From positions 78,863 through 142,862 of the forward strand of contig JAJYDE010000004.1 in assembly GCA_021777755.1 (NCBI GenBank): a DNA stretch of 64,000 nucleotides. Direction: 5' to 3'. Below the pieces are notes generated by a model that was not told the DNA's origin, made no database searches, and saw only the letters and a program-made list of their open reading frames with translations. A program made the translations under genes and the position numbers. The stretch is from Deltaproteobacteria bacterium. GTDB lineage: Bacteria; Desulfobacterota; Syntrophobacteria; Syntrophobacterales; Syntrophobacteraceae. Below are positions 44,465 through 53,993 of this stretch, in pieces (within the stretch, counting starts at the first letter, position 1; each line of letters opens with the position of its first letter).

Positions 44465-45178
44465 ATGAATAAGAAGGTATCAATCAGGCTTTTTCCCACC
44501 TTGGGATGCCTCATCATATTCTTAGCGGTTTCCGGGAATTGCTTCGCCATTGGTTTCCATGTTAGCGGATCGGCCGGCTTGACAAGCGCGTCCCGACCAC
44601 TGAACGGACCGGCCTTCAGGCTCGCTCTTCATGATCTTGGCGCCAGGGCTCCGCATGCCGAGTTTATTCCCGTTGCTCCATCCACCCTCGGGGTTGCCCT
44701 TGCCGCCGCTTCCGACGGTGATTTCGCCCCGCGCCCGCGGCCTGCGGCCGAGGACGGCGGCATATGTTCTCTAATTGCATCAAACATCTCGCAGGCCTTT
44801 GACATCGGTAGTGTGGCGGCCCTTTGCCGTGGTGCGGGTTCGAGCCACTTTGCCGCGGCGGCCGGCGAAAAACGCCTCCCCGTGCCCTCTGCGCTCATTT
44901 TGTTGCTGGCCTCGCTCATGGCCTTCATTGGCGCCGGGCTTCAAAGACAGCGAATGAAATGTGGAAGTCTGCCACTTTATAGCGAGGTTCCCAAGGCTTT
45001 AAATTTTACGCCTGGCCACGATGTCCTTTCGCGCACTTTCTGTAGCGCCGCGGCCCTACCGGCCGAGTGTCGCACTCAGTGTTTCAATTATAAAAAAAGG
45101 GGTGCTTTTTCAGCACCCCCAAACGAGTTCGCCTGCCAATGGGATGACAGGCAGACGGGAAGCGGCATCGCGAAATAA
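44465..45178 (+). CDS. Secreted protein with PEP-CTERM-like sorting segment
   Basis: The protein has a signal peptide (LGCLIIFLAVSGNCFA). At residues 138-163 it has a motif of the exosortase-substrate type: LPVPSALILLLASL, hydrophobic, then RQR. Such signals normally end the protein, but this frame runs about 74 residues further through sequence that overlaps a terminator hairpin and does not look like protein. One base less near 44955 would end it at RQR. SD GGAGGGG is 6 nt before ATG 44465. The cyclic-di-GMP riboswitch upstream controls it. Confidence 0.7.
   Translation: MNKKVSIRLFPTLGCLIIFLAVSGNCFAIGFHVSGSAGLTSASRPLNGPAFRLALHDLGARAPHAEFIPVAPSTLGVALAAASDGDFAPRPRPAAEDGGICSLIASNISQAFDIGSVAALCRGAGSSHFAAAAGEKRLPVPSALILLLASLMAFIGAGLQRQRMKCGSLPLYSEVPKALNFTPGHDVLSRTFCSAAALPAECRTQCFNYKKRGAFSAPPNEFACQWDDRQTGSGIAK
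45092..45119 (-). terminator. Intrinsic terminator for prsK
   Basis: GGGGTGCT and AGCACCCC form an 8-bp stem with a 5-nt loop, followed on the minus strand by seven T. It lies about 175 nt past prsK and inside the end of the opposite reading frame. Confidence 0.85.
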
Positions 45179-45293
45179 GCCCCCCCTATTGCGGCAATAG
45201 TCCATCCCGCCGCCGCGCCGGGTTCGCTTGCGGTTTTGATGCAATGCGGGCTCGCGTGGGGAGATGAAAATCGCCTTAATTTCCACCGGCCCG

Positions 45294-47399
45294 TCAGCCT
45301 TGTCCGGCATCCTCCTCAACGGGTAAAAAAACAGAAAAAGTACTGCCGCGTCCTTCCAGGCTTTCGACCTCTATCCGGCCCCCGTGGGCTTCAACTATCA
45401 TGCGGCTCTGGTAAAGCCCGATGCCCGATCCGTCCTTCTTGGTGGTCCGGAAAGGGTGGAAAAGGCTTTGGCTCATAAACTCGGGCGACATCCCGCAACC
45501 GCTATCCTTGACGGAAACGCGGATCCAATCTCCATGCCTGTGGGTCGAGATTCGGACTTGAGCCCCGTCGCTACTCGATTCGCCAGCGTTTAGCAGGAGG
45601 TTTAGCAGCACCTTCTGAATTTGCTCCGGGTCGAGGGCGCACTTTGGTACCGCGCCCGGATCGATCGCAATCGGGCGTCCCAGTTCCAGCTCCGCAACCG
45701 TGCCGGATACGAGTTCATTTAGGTCGGTCGGGCATTTATGCAATTCGAGCGTGGGGTCCAGAGAGGAAAGGCGGCTGCACATCTTTTTGATTTTTTCGAT
45801 GGTCTTGGACATCACCTGAAGCGTGTCGGCTCGAAACTCCGGATCTTTATAGTGGAGCGGGAGGTTTGTAAGGGTTAGCGCAAGGGTCGAGGCCACATTT
45901 TTGAGGTCGTGGGCAAAAAAGGAGGAAAAGATCCGAAAGGCTTCCATTTCCATCACCCGCTCGCGCCTCTCGAACAGCTCTTGATTGAGAATAAGCCCGG
46001 CGGCCTGTTCGGCCAAAGTCTCCAACAGATCCAAATCCTCGATGGAAAACGGCTGTCTGCTCCCGTTGTTAAGAGTCATCATTCCGATGAACCTGCTGCC
46101 GATCCCGAGCGGGACGCAGTAGCGGATCTTGGCCCTTTTGAAAAACTCCAGGGAAGCCTCCGGTATCTGGCTCGCGGCGCCACTGTCCACGACGATGGGC
46201 TCTTGCCGGTCTCGAACCACCCCGAGCAGTGTCGCCGCATGTTCTTCGAATTCGGCGACTTCTTCGGGCAAGGGGGCGGTGGAGGCTGCTATTACGGGCC
46301 TCTGCGCTCCCTTCCTGTCAAGCCAGAGGGTGACCACGGGCGAGGTGAATGTTTCGGATACCGTTTTGACTATCATTTCGCAAACCCGCTCGCGATCGAC
46401 CAGCGAAGAGGTTTTCTTGGTAAAAACGGTCCATATTTTCCTGTAATCGTAGTAGGGTTTTCGAAAATTGAGATGAACGAACCTTCTCAGCCTGTAGCGG
46501 ATTTCCTCGGAAAGAAGCAGCACCGCGCCCCCCAGGATGGCCGCAACAATCATCAGGTTCTCTGTGAAAACTATCCTCGAAATCCTGAAGTACTCCGCCA
46601 CTTTGACAAACAGACCGAGCCCGAGCAGATAGAACCCTAGCACCAAAACCGTGAGCGACCCGCGCAAAATGTCCTGGGAAACATAGATCTTTTCTTCCCG
46701 CAAACGGTTTCTGAGCGCCGAAATTATGAGCAGCAGATTTGCGATGTCCAGGACGACGCCGTCGAAGATGAACAAATCGGCCCTGAGGGACCGCACGAGC
46801 AGCACCTGGGCAGATGTATAGATGAGGGCCGCGAATATTAGACCAACGCCGAGGATGGAGAACTTGATTCGCTGCCTGATGGCGCCGTAAGAGGCCCTGA
46901 GCGTCTTTTCCAGGTTGGCGACAACCAATAGCGAACAGGCCAGCATGCAGCAATTGAAGCCGAAGCCGCACCAGCCGATCGGAAATACCCAGTTACCGGC
47001 TTCAGAGACCTCCACGGCGCCGGTAAACAAAAAATTCCAGCCCAACAAGGCCAGCCCCGCGGGAACCGCAAAGGCAGCAAAGATTACCCACCTCCATTTC
47101 CGAGCGAACTCGCCGAAATTGCTCCGCGCATAAGCCAGGCTGAACAGCAGCCAACTTCCCGGCACCAGGGCTTCGGCGACCATGCCCCACCGCAGCCACA
47201 GCAGAGCTTCATCGGGCCGCAAAGAGCTGAGGCCGATACAGATGAGCACACTCTCCACGCTGAATGCCGCCATCCCCAGCGCAAAAGCTCTGTGCAACGG
47301 CGAGCGGCAATTGCCAAAGAGCGCAAAGGCGGCCGACAGGGCACAGAGGACCGCGGTCGAAAAGCAAATTGCGGGAATGAGTCTTGATGCGAAAATCAA
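45294..47399 (-). CDS. prsK: PrsK-type sensor histidine kinase of the PEP-CTERM/exosortase system
   Basis: The 701-residue protein has about eight N-terminal membrane helices, a GAF domain (around 310-450) and a histidine kinase core with His497 in FFAHDLKNVAS, the N-box LLNLLLNAGESSSDG, DSGCGM and GSGIGLYQSRMIVEAHGG. This is the architecture of PrsK, found with exosortase and exopolysaccharide genes. The response regulator PrsR is not in the window. The start is TTG 47399 with AGGGG ahead. Confidence 0.88.
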   Translation of the reverse strand: MIFASRLIPAICFSTAVLCALSAAFALFGNCRSPLHRAFALGMAAFSVESVLICIGLSSLRPDEALLWLRWGMVAEALVPGSWLLFSLAYARSNFGEFARKWRWVIFAAFAVPAGLALLGWNFLFTGAVEVSEAGNWVFPIGWCGFGFNCCMLACSLLVVANLEKTLRASYGAIRQRIKFSILGVGLIFAALIYTSAQVLLVRSLRADLFIFDGVVLDIANLLLIISALRNRLREEKIYVSQDILRGSLTVLVLGFYLLGLGLFVKVAEYFRISRIVFTENLMIVAAILGGAVLLLSEEIRYRLRRFVHLNFRKPYYDYRKIWTVFTKKTSSLVDRERVCEMIVKTVSETFTSPVVTLWLDRKGAQRPVIAASTAPLPEEVAEFEEHAATLLGVVRDRQEPIVVDSGAASQIPEASLEFFKRAKIRYCVPLGIGSRFIGMMTLNNGSRQPFSIEDLDLLETLAEQAAGLILNQELFERRERVMEMEAFRIFSSFFAHDLKNVASTLALTLTNLPLHYKDPEFRADTLQVMSKTIEKIKKMCSRLSSLDPTLELHKCPTDLNELVSGTVAELELGRPIAIDPGAVPKCALDPEQIQKVLLNLLLNAGESSSDGAQVRISTHRHGDWIRVSVKDSGCGMSPEFMSQSLFHPFRTTKKDGSGIGLYQSRMIVEAHGGRIEVESLEGRGSTFSVFLPVEEDAGQG

Positions 47400-47459
47400 G
47401 GAAAGTTGCCCCTGTTGCTCGGAGCGATCGGAGTTTTCCTCCGACCTCCCTCATCCGTT

Positions 47460-48617
47460 TCACATGGCGGCCTCACAACTTTGCTCCACCTTGAAGCCGT
47501 TTTTGCGGTAGAGCGCCTCGCGGTTTGCGAGGTCCAGATCGTGTGCGACCATCTCGCGCACCATTTCATCGAAACAAATCCGGGGGCGCCAGCCAAGTTC
47601 CTTGCGCGCCTTGCCGGGGTCTCCGAGCAGGGTTTCGACCTCGGTGGGACGAAAATAAGCCGGATCGACCGCGACGACGACCGAGCCCGGTCGGGGTTTG
47701 CCCGGCGCGCCAAGAGAGGAAACACCTTCGATGGCTGCCGAGGACCCGAGGCCGGCCACGACCCCTTGCTCGCTCAGGCCGCTTCCCACCCACTCGATGG
47801 TTATCCCCAGGGCTTCGAAAGCCTTTTGGCAGAAGGACCGCACCGAGTGCTGTTCACCGGTGGCGATTACAAAGTCGTCGGGGCAGTGGTGGTTTAGCAC
47901 CATCCACATGGCCTTGACATAGTCGCGGGCATGCCCCCAGTCGCGAAGAGCGTCGAGATTGCCCAGGTGCAGCCGCTCCTGGAATCCCAGGGCGATTCGA
48001 GCCGCGGCCATCGTGATCTTCCTTGTGACGAAGGTCTCGCCTCTTAGCGGAGATTCATGGTTGAAAAGAATGCCGTTCGAGGCGAACAGGGAATAAGCTT
48101 CCCTGTAATTTACCGTTACCCAATAGGCGTACGCCTTGGCTGCCGCATAGGGTGAGCGCGGGTAAAAGGGCGTTTTCTCCGATTGGGGCACTTCGCGGAC
48201 CTTGCCGAATAACTCCGAAGTGGATGCCTGGTAGAAGCGGGTCTTATCCGCAAGACCCAGCAGCCGGATGGCTTCCAGGAGGCGCAGGGTGCCGAGGGCA
48301 TCGGAGTTGGCCGTGTACTCGGGTGTTTCGAAGGAGACCTTCACATGACTCTGCGCCCCCAGGTTGTAAATCTCATCGGGCCGCACCTCTTGAACGATCC
48401 TGATGAGGTTGGTCGCATCGGTGAGGTCGCCGTAATGGAGAATGAATCTGCGGTCCTGTTCATGGGGGTCCCGGTAGAGGTGATCCACCCGCTGGGTATT
48501 GAAAAGCGAGGCGCGACGCTTTATCCCGTGTACGACGTAGCCTTTGCCGATCAGAAACTCGGCCAGATAGGCGCCGTCCTGCCCTGTGATGCCGGTGATG
48601 AGTGCAACTTTTGACAC
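47460..48617 (-). CDS. gmd: GDP-mannose 4,6-dehydratase
   Basis: The enzyme makes GDP-4-keto-6-deoxymannose, the first step to GDP-L-fucose. The 385-residue SDR protein has [32 protein letters not shown], the [13 protein letters not shown] segment and the active-site [15 protein letters not shown] 48617 has GGAG 5 nt upstream. A stretch of about 25 residues with [15 protein letters not shown] is unusual for the family and may be an insertion. Confidence 0.95.
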   Translation of the reverse strand: MSKVALITGITGQDGAYLAEFLIGKGYVVHGIKRRASLFNTQRVDHLYRDPHEQDRRFILHYGDLTDATNLIRIVQEVRPDEIYNLGAQSHVKVSFETPEYTANSDALGTLRLLEAIRLLGLADKTRFYQASTSELFGKVREVPQSEKTPFYPRSPYAAAKAYAYWVTVNYREAYSLFASNGILFNHESPLRGETFVTRKITMAAARIALGFQERLHLGNLDALRDWGHARDYVKAMWMVLNHHCPDDFVIATGEQHSVRSFCQKAFEALGITIEWVGSGLSEQGVVAGLGSSAAIEGVSSLGAPGKPRPGSVVVAVDPAYFRPTEVETLLGDPGKARKELGWRPRICFDEMVREMVAHDLDLANREALYRKNGFKVEQSCEAAM

Positions 48618-48741
48618 GTTTACTCCGCTGATTGGTTATCGGTAGAATCTGCAAAGGTCCCGATAGAACCCTCGTCTTCCGGGCGGCAAGAGCAACCCGC
48701 TCACAACCGGGACGCCGGATGGTTCCGGCTTTTTAGCCCCT

Positions 48742-49782
48742 TCACGGCTGGCGGGCAACCCCGGTCTGCGCTTTGCGCAGATACCACTCATAGGTCCGGC
48801 GGATGCCCTCGCGAAGCCCGGTGGCCGGGCGCCAGCCAAGAGAATGAATCCTGGAGACATCGAGCAGCTTTCTGGGCGTCCCGTCGGGTTTTGAGGAATC
48901 GAATTCCACGGCCCCCTCGAAGCCGACGATCTCCCTTACGATGGAGGCCAGCTCTTTTATGCTGATATCCTCGCCGCTTCCCACATTGATGATTTGTTCG
49001 CAGTCGTAGTTCTCCACAAGAAAAAGGCAGGCGTCCGCAAGATCGTCGACATGCAAGAACTCCCGGAGAGGAGTGCCCGTACCCCATATTCGAACAACCG
49101 CGCGCGAAGATTTCTCCAGCAGCTCCGATCGAAGAGGTTGGGGAATCGGGCCGAAAATCGCCTCATCGGCAAGAATGGATTTCGTATCCCCTTTGGTGGC
49201 CAGCTTCGCCAGGTGAAATTTGCGAATCAGCGCCGGTAGCACGTGGCTGTTTTCCAGATCGAAATTGTCTCCGCAACCGTAGAGATTGGTCGGCATGGCG
49301 CAGATCGCATTGAATCCATACTGGATCCGATATGCCTGGCACATCTTGATGCCTGCGATCTTGGCGACGGCATACCACTGATTTGTCGGCTCGAGCGGTC
49401 CGCTCAGCAGCTGCTCTTCTTTTATGGGCTGGGGGGCAAGCCGGGGATAAATGCAGGAGGAGCCCAGAAAAAGCAGCTTCTTCACCCCCGATCTCCATGC
49501 GGCGTCTATGATGTTGGACTCGATCAGCAGGTTGTCCCGGATAAAGTCCGCGGGCCGGGAGTTGTTGGCGTAAATTCCACCCACCCTGGCGGCGGCAAGA
49601 AATACATGGGCCGGCCGCGCCTCTTCGAAAAAGGCTGCGACCGAGCGCTGATCGGTCAGATCGAGATCGGCGTGGCCGCGCAAAACCAGGTTGTCATAGC
49701 CTCGGGAGCGCAATATTCGCACGATGGCCGAGCCGACAAGACCGGTATGGCCGGCAACATAGATTTTATCCCCTGATGTCAT
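48742..49782 (-). CDS. fcl: GDP-L-fucose synthase
   Basis: This enzyme epimerises and reduces the Gmd product to GDP-L-fucose. The 346-residue protein has VAGHTGLVGSAIVR, FLAAARVGGIYANN, LGSSCIYP, YAVAKIAGIKMC and FLHVDDLADACLFL. An insertion around residues 195-230 (DTKSILADEAIFGPIPQPL) is present. gmd and fcl together point to a fucose-containing polysaccharide. Confidence 0.95.
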   Translation of the reverse strand: MTSGDKIYVAGHTGLVGSAIVRILRSRGYDNLVLRGHADLDLTDQRSVAAFFEEARPAHVFLAAARVGGIYANNSRPADFIRDNLLIESNIIDAAWRSGVKKLLFLGSSCIYPRLAPQPIKEEQLLSGPLEPTNQWYAVAKIAGIKMCQAYRIQYGFNAICAMPTNLYGCGDNFDLENSHVLPALIRKFHLAKLATKGDTKSILADEAIFGPIPQPLRSELLEKSSRAVVRIWGTGTPLREFLHVDDLADACLFLVENYDCEQIINVGSGEDISIKELASIVREIVGFEGAVEFDSSKPDGTPRKLLDVSRIHSLGWRPATGLREGIRRTYEWYLRKAQTGVARQP

Positions 49783-49827
49783 AATAAATCCTCAACATTT
49801 GCGAGATGCCTTCCAACCCGCCCGGGC

Positions 49828-51483
49828 TCAAACGGCCATCATCAGGCACATTCCCAGAAACACGAAAGCGGCCGGGGCAAGCAACTCGATTTGCCCCCCG
49901 AGCCTGAACGAGACGAGTTCAAGAGATAAGAATACCAGCAGCACTTTGGCCGCTATGGTGTTTACGTGAAACTCGGCCTTTATCGGATCGGGGAGAAGGA
50001 AAGTCAATGCGACCAGCCCCAGCAGCAGGTAGTCGATAGTGATAATGGGCAGTTCCTCCAGGCTGGCGATGAGAAAACCGAGGTAGCCCGCGCCCATCAG
50101 CAGAAAAACTGAAAGCAGCAACCACTTGTCCCGGTACCCCCAAAAGCCCTGGAAATAGCTGTCGAAATCGAAAGCCATGACATAGTAGATGGTCATGAAG
50201 TATCCGGCCATTTTTGCAACGGGCACAAAATAGTCGCGCCGCACCATCATAACTATGGCTAAAACCAGCATGAACCCCAGCGCATAGTATCCGATAACGG
50301 GCGGAATGGGCCGCATCCACACCGGAGACAGCACGAAGAAAAGCACAAGCGATGCGCTCAGGGCTATCCAGGCCGCCATGGAAACAAATTTTCTCGAAAA
50401 CAAGCCTCGATAACCCGGTTCCGCATTTTCACCATGGGTAATCCCGTTGCGGACGCGGTTTCGTTCGAGGCGCTCACTGAGGCCGCGGAAAGGAAAAATG
50501 GCGACAATCGTCACGAGCAGGAGCAAACCCAGGTAGATTCCAAAAAGGATCGCGGTCGAATGTTTGCACAGGGTCCAGCCGATCATTATTATGAGCAGCT
50601 GCGCCAGGTAGATTACCGTGACCGCCTGGTGGTGCTTTAAGCCCAGCCGCAAAAGCTTGTGGTGTATGTGGCTTGCGTCGGGTTTGAAAAGGGGCCGTTT
50701 CTGGACCGCTCTTCTAACGATGGCCAGGAGGGTGTCGAAAACCGGAACGCCAAGCATGAACATCGCCACGATCGGGCTGTGGCGCGCGCCCCCGCCGGTA
50801 AAAAGGAGCACGGTCACACCCGCCATGAACCCCAGGAACTGGCTGCCGGCGTCACCCAGGAAAACGACCGCCGGGTGGGTGTTGTAGCGCAGAAAACCGA
50901 CGATGGCCCCGCACATGCACATACTGAGGGCGAATGTCACGAAGTCTCGCCCTATGAATGCCAGAAAGCCGGTGGCCGCGAATATCAGGAAGCATATCCC
51001 GCCCGCCAGGCCGTCCAGGCCGTCTGAAAGATTGATAATATTGGTGGTCGCAACCAGAAAGAAGATGGTCAGGGGATAGCCGAAAAGGCCGCAATTGAGT
51101 CTTGGGTAGCCGGGTATCAGCTTGCCGAAGGAAACAAAGTGCAAATTGGTGGCATAAACCGTTACCGTGGCGGCCAGTACCTGGCCTGCGAACTTCCACC
51201 TGTACCCCAATCCCCGTAAGTCGTCCACGACTCCTTCAATCAGGATCAGGATGCTGCCCAGACAAATACCCGATATGAAAGCTTTGGAAGGCGCCAGGAA
51301 ATACAACGGGACAAGGGCGCCGATGGCGATGGCGATACCCCCGCATCGCGGAATCAGCGCACAGTGCACCTTCCGGGCCTCGGGCACATCCACCATGCCG
51401 ATCCGCCTGGCAACCCGCATTAGCGGCGGCACAAGGGCCGCGGTAAGAAGCAGGGAAAAAAAGAGGGCGAGCGCGTATATCAT
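49828..51483 (-). CDS. WecA/TagO-like polyprenyl-phosphate sugar-1-phosphate transferase
   Basis: This membrane enzyme starts glycan synthesis by moving a sugar-1-phosphate to undecaprenyl phosphate. It has the family motifs VDDLRGLGYRWK, NIINLSDGLDGLAGG, VVFLGDAGSQFLGF and DASHIHHKLLRLG. At 551 residues it is about 200 longer than WecA; the extra C-terminal part consists of further membrane helices of unknown role. Confidence 0.9.
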   Translation of the reverse strand: MIYALALFFSLLLTAALVPPLMRVARRIGMVDVPEARKVHCALIPRCGGIAIAIGALVPLYFLAPSKAFISGICLGSILILIEGVVDDLRGLGYRWKFAGQVLAATVTVYATNLHFVSFGKLIPGYPRLNCGLFGYPLTIFFLVATTNIINLSDGLDGLAGGICFLIFAATGFLAFIGRDFVTFALSMCMCGAIVGFLRYNTHPAVVFLGDAGSQFLGFMAGVTVLLFTGGGARHSPIVAMFMLGVPVFDTLLAIVRRAVQKRPLFKPDASHIHHKLLRLGLKHHQAVTVIYLAQLLIIMIGWTLCKHSTAILFGIYLGLLLLVTIVAIFPFRGLSERLERNRVRNGITHGENAEPGYRGLFSRKFVSMAAWIALSASLVLFFVLSPVWMRPIPPVIGYYALGFMLVLAIVMMVRRDYFVPVAKMAGYFMTIYYVMAFDFDSYFQGFWGYRDKWLLLSVFLLMGAGYLGFLIASLEELPIITIDYLLLGLVALTFLLPDPIKAEFHVNTIAAKVLLVFLSLELVSFRLGGQIELLAPAAFVFLGMCLMMAV

Positions 51484-51528
51484 CTCTTTTGGCCACAGTG
51501 CGGAGCTGTTCGAGCCGACTCCGCTATT

Positions 51529-53136
51529 TCAAGGACTTGAAAGCTTTCTGCCCGGCAGATAATTTTGAAGCACGGGCCAAATCTTCAGACTGAAACGCTC
51601 AAGCCTTTTGTCTGCCGACTTGACCTCTTCATTTTCCCGAACCGGGGTGATGAGACGCACAAGGGCGCCATCGGTGCGATGGGTGGTAAGGGCGTCCCAG
51701 AAATTATAGATCTTGAGTTCCCAAAGGTTTGTAAGTATCCGGCCACGTTCGGGAAACCAATAGTAGACGAGCTGAGTGTCATCATTTCGGCGGATTAGAG
51801 CACGTTCCACCAGCACGGACTTGCCGTCTCCATTGTGAATCGGGAGGGCAACCGTACCGGACTGCTTGAAAACATAACCGCCCCCGCGAAGGCACGTTGC
51901 GGGGGAGTGAATCGATTCCCCCTTGCGCTGGTTGGCGTAATAGGCCACATAGAAATTAATTATGTTCCCGTCTTCGTTACGGTAGTCTATCATCGCATAA
52001 TTGCTCAGGTGCAGCACATCCAGGATATCCGCATCGATTTTGAGCGGGGTTCCGTACCAGTTTCCGATCTCCATGGGAAATTGTGAAAAAGGTTTCTTGA
52101 TGGTTACACTGTCTCGAAAATCGATCATGTTGCTAAGGGCGATCGTCAGAACGAGAATGGCCACAATTATCCCTGACAGGTACATGGTCGAGCGGCCGGG
52201 CGGATGAATCCGGGCTGTTTCCCGCTTCTCGTCTTTTCGGGAAGATTCCGCGGCAGGCGCCGGGCCGGCACCCTCGACCACCTTGTGGCCAACCTTTCCC
52301 AAGGCCCACATTTCCGCCAGTAAAAAAGAAAGAGCGGTAAGATTGATCGCCCCCGCAACCAATAGATGATAGCCGCCCTCCGATATGGAAACGTCCCGGA
52401 AAAAAGCCATAATTGCGCCCAGGGCTATTCTTGCTCCCTCCAGGAAGATCGCCAGCGGGATTGTGGAAATTACGAGCAACACCCTTTTCCAGAAAGTGGA
52501 GCGACAGAAATAGGCAAGAACCAGCCCAAGGGCGAAAAGCGGCAGCAGGTATCCCAAGCCCTCGCCCGCATTGATCACCCGCAGCTTCGTAATGCCAAGG
52601 TCGATTATGTTTCCATCCCGGAAAGCCGGTATCCCGAACAGGTGTATCAAAACAATACCGAGTTTGGCGGATATCGTTTGCAATCCGGCCGAGACCCTGT
52701 TGTGGATGAAAGCCGGCAGCGGAAACATGGTGAGCATCAAAAGGAAAGCAAACCGAAGCTCTTTGAATTTTTGCCACCCCAGATAGGTCAGGCAGGCTCC
52801 GGCGAGGATGAGCCATGAAGATAGATAGAGTGTGTAGAATTCGCCTCCGAGCTCTCCCAGCCAGTAGAGCAAAATACCCAGACACAGCGGCGCCAGACCG
52901 AACCAGTTTCTAGCAGACGGAATGGCCGCAAGCCTCTTTCTTCTATCCCAAATCACATAGAGGATGACAAAAGGGATGAAATAGCAGTAGGTGAGGTTGT
53001 ATTTTCCCCACCAGAGGACCATTTCCCGGTAGGTTGACACAAATAAAACCCCGAAAAAGCCAAGATATACCGCCAATAAAAAAAGAGGCACGTATTTGGT
53101 TACCGAGTGGAAAGATACCCGCCTTATCGAAGCCAT
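51529..53136 (-). CDS. Exosortase-EpsI fusion (XrtD type) with altered catalytic site
   Basis: The 535-residue protein has an eight-helix exosortase domain followed, from about residue 320, by an EpsI domain (SQFPMEIGNWYGTP, HSPATCLRGGGY). Exosortases use a Cys-Arg-His triad. Arg236 (LEGARIAL) and His257 (GGYHLLVAG) are present. The usual ACSG motif is AGEG here, with Gly191 and Glu192 in place of Cys and Ser. The enzyme may be inactive as a transpeptidase or act differently. Context is exopolysaccharide synthesis with PrsK. Confidence 0.85.
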   Translation of the reverse strand: MASIRRVSFHSVTKYVPLFLLAVYLGFFGVLFVSTYREMVLWWGKYNLTYCYFIPFVILYVIWDRRKRLAAIPSARNWFGLAPLCLGILLYWLGELGGEFYTLYLSSWLILAGACLTYLGWQKFKELRFAFLLMLTMFPLPAFIHNRVSAGLQTISAKLGIVLIHLFGIPAFRDGNIIDLGITKLRVINAGEGLGYLLPLFALGLVLAYFCRSTFWKRVLLVISTIPLAIFLEGARIALGAIMAFFRDVSISEGGYHLLVAGAINLTALSFLLAEMWALGKVGHKVVEGAGPAPAAESSRKDEKRETARIHPPGRSTMYLSGIIVAILVLTIALSNMIDFRDSVTIKKPFSQFPMEIGNWYGTPLKIDADILDVLHLSNYAMIDYRNEDGNIINFYVAYYANQRKGESIHSPATCLRGGGYVFKQSGTVALPIHNGDGKSVLVERALIRRNDDTQLVYYWFPERGRILTNLWELKIYNFWDALTTHRTDGALVRLITPVRENEEVKSADKRLERFSLKIWPVLQNYLPGRKLSSP

Positions 53137-53282
53137 CTTACCCCTTGATACACTCAGATAAGTAATCTTTTAGCCCAACAGACAGTCTGTACAACCTTTA
53201 AAACCAATAGCCGGGCCATGCCTTTTAAAAAGCAAAGTTGAGATTGAGAAACGATACTCGCAACAAATGTTAGATGGAAGGA

Positions 53283-53993
53283 CTATAAAACGTTTAGATC
53301 ACAGGCGAGGTTGTATCCTTTATCGTTTAATCTTGGCAATACATATTCCAGCATACCGGGAGTCCTATCGCAATCGTCGTGGGACAACACTATCGCTCTA
53401 TCGTGGATACGTTGCAACAGGCTCTTTCCCATCTCCTCAGGTGAGGAATAGCGTGAGTGGCTGTATTCGCCGGAATCTATGGACCACCGAACGAATCTTA
53501 CCTTACATACTCTAATTGCTCTCAATAGGTTAAACGTAATCATTCCTTTGGGCGAGCGATAGAATATCGGTCGGAAGCCTGTTTCCGATTCAATTCCGCG
53601 TTGACATTCGGAGATTTCGAACCTACATTGATCAAATGACATCCCAACTGGACTCGAGTGCGAAAAAGAGTGATTTCCAATCGTATGACCTCTATCCAAA
53701 ATCTGAGCCATTAAAGCTGGAGCTCTCTCTATTCTCGTAGCGGGAATAAAAAATATACATCGACATGAGTGTGCATCACATAAATCCAATATTCTTGGAG
53801 TGATCTCAGGGTGCGGGCCATCATCGAATGTAAAGAGAATACAATTCGTGCAGCTAACCCTTTGTTGAATTATGGCTCTTGGAATTATATACCGCGACAA
53901 AGCTATGATACGAGAATTCATGATTTTCCCTATAAACCACTCTATAGAATATGACACACCGGTGTTGTCAATAGAACGAATAGGCATCTCCAT
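53283..53993 (-). CDS. Polysaccharide deacetylase (NodB domain)
   Basis: The 236-residue product has the metal-dependent NodB motifs TFDDGPHPEIT, GNHSFSHSS, YRSPKGM and VLSHDD. It probably removes acetyl groups from N-acetylated sugars of the polysaccharide. No clear signal peptide is visible. Its start overlaps the end of the acetyltransferase gene. Base composition here is clearly lower in G+C than in the neighbouring genes. Confidence 0.87.
   Translation of the reverse strand: MEMPIRSIDNTGVSYSIEWFIGKIMNSRIIALSRYIIPRAIIQQRVSCTNCILFTFDDGPHPEITPRILDLCDAHSCRCIFFIPATRIERAPALMAQILDRGHTIGNHSFSHSSPVGMSFDQCRFEISECQRGIESETGFRPIFYRSPKGMITFNLLRAIRVCKVRFVRWSIDSGEYSHSRYSSPEEMGKSLLQRIHDRAIVLSHDDCDRTPGMLEYVLPRLNDKGYNLACDLNVL

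Noticed and set aside
48714..48734. Plus-strand terminator-like hairpin GCCGGA-TGGT-TCCGGC with five T
   Set aside because: There is no plus-strand gene upstream of it. It lies between gmd and fcl on the minus strand, where it lacks a T-tract.
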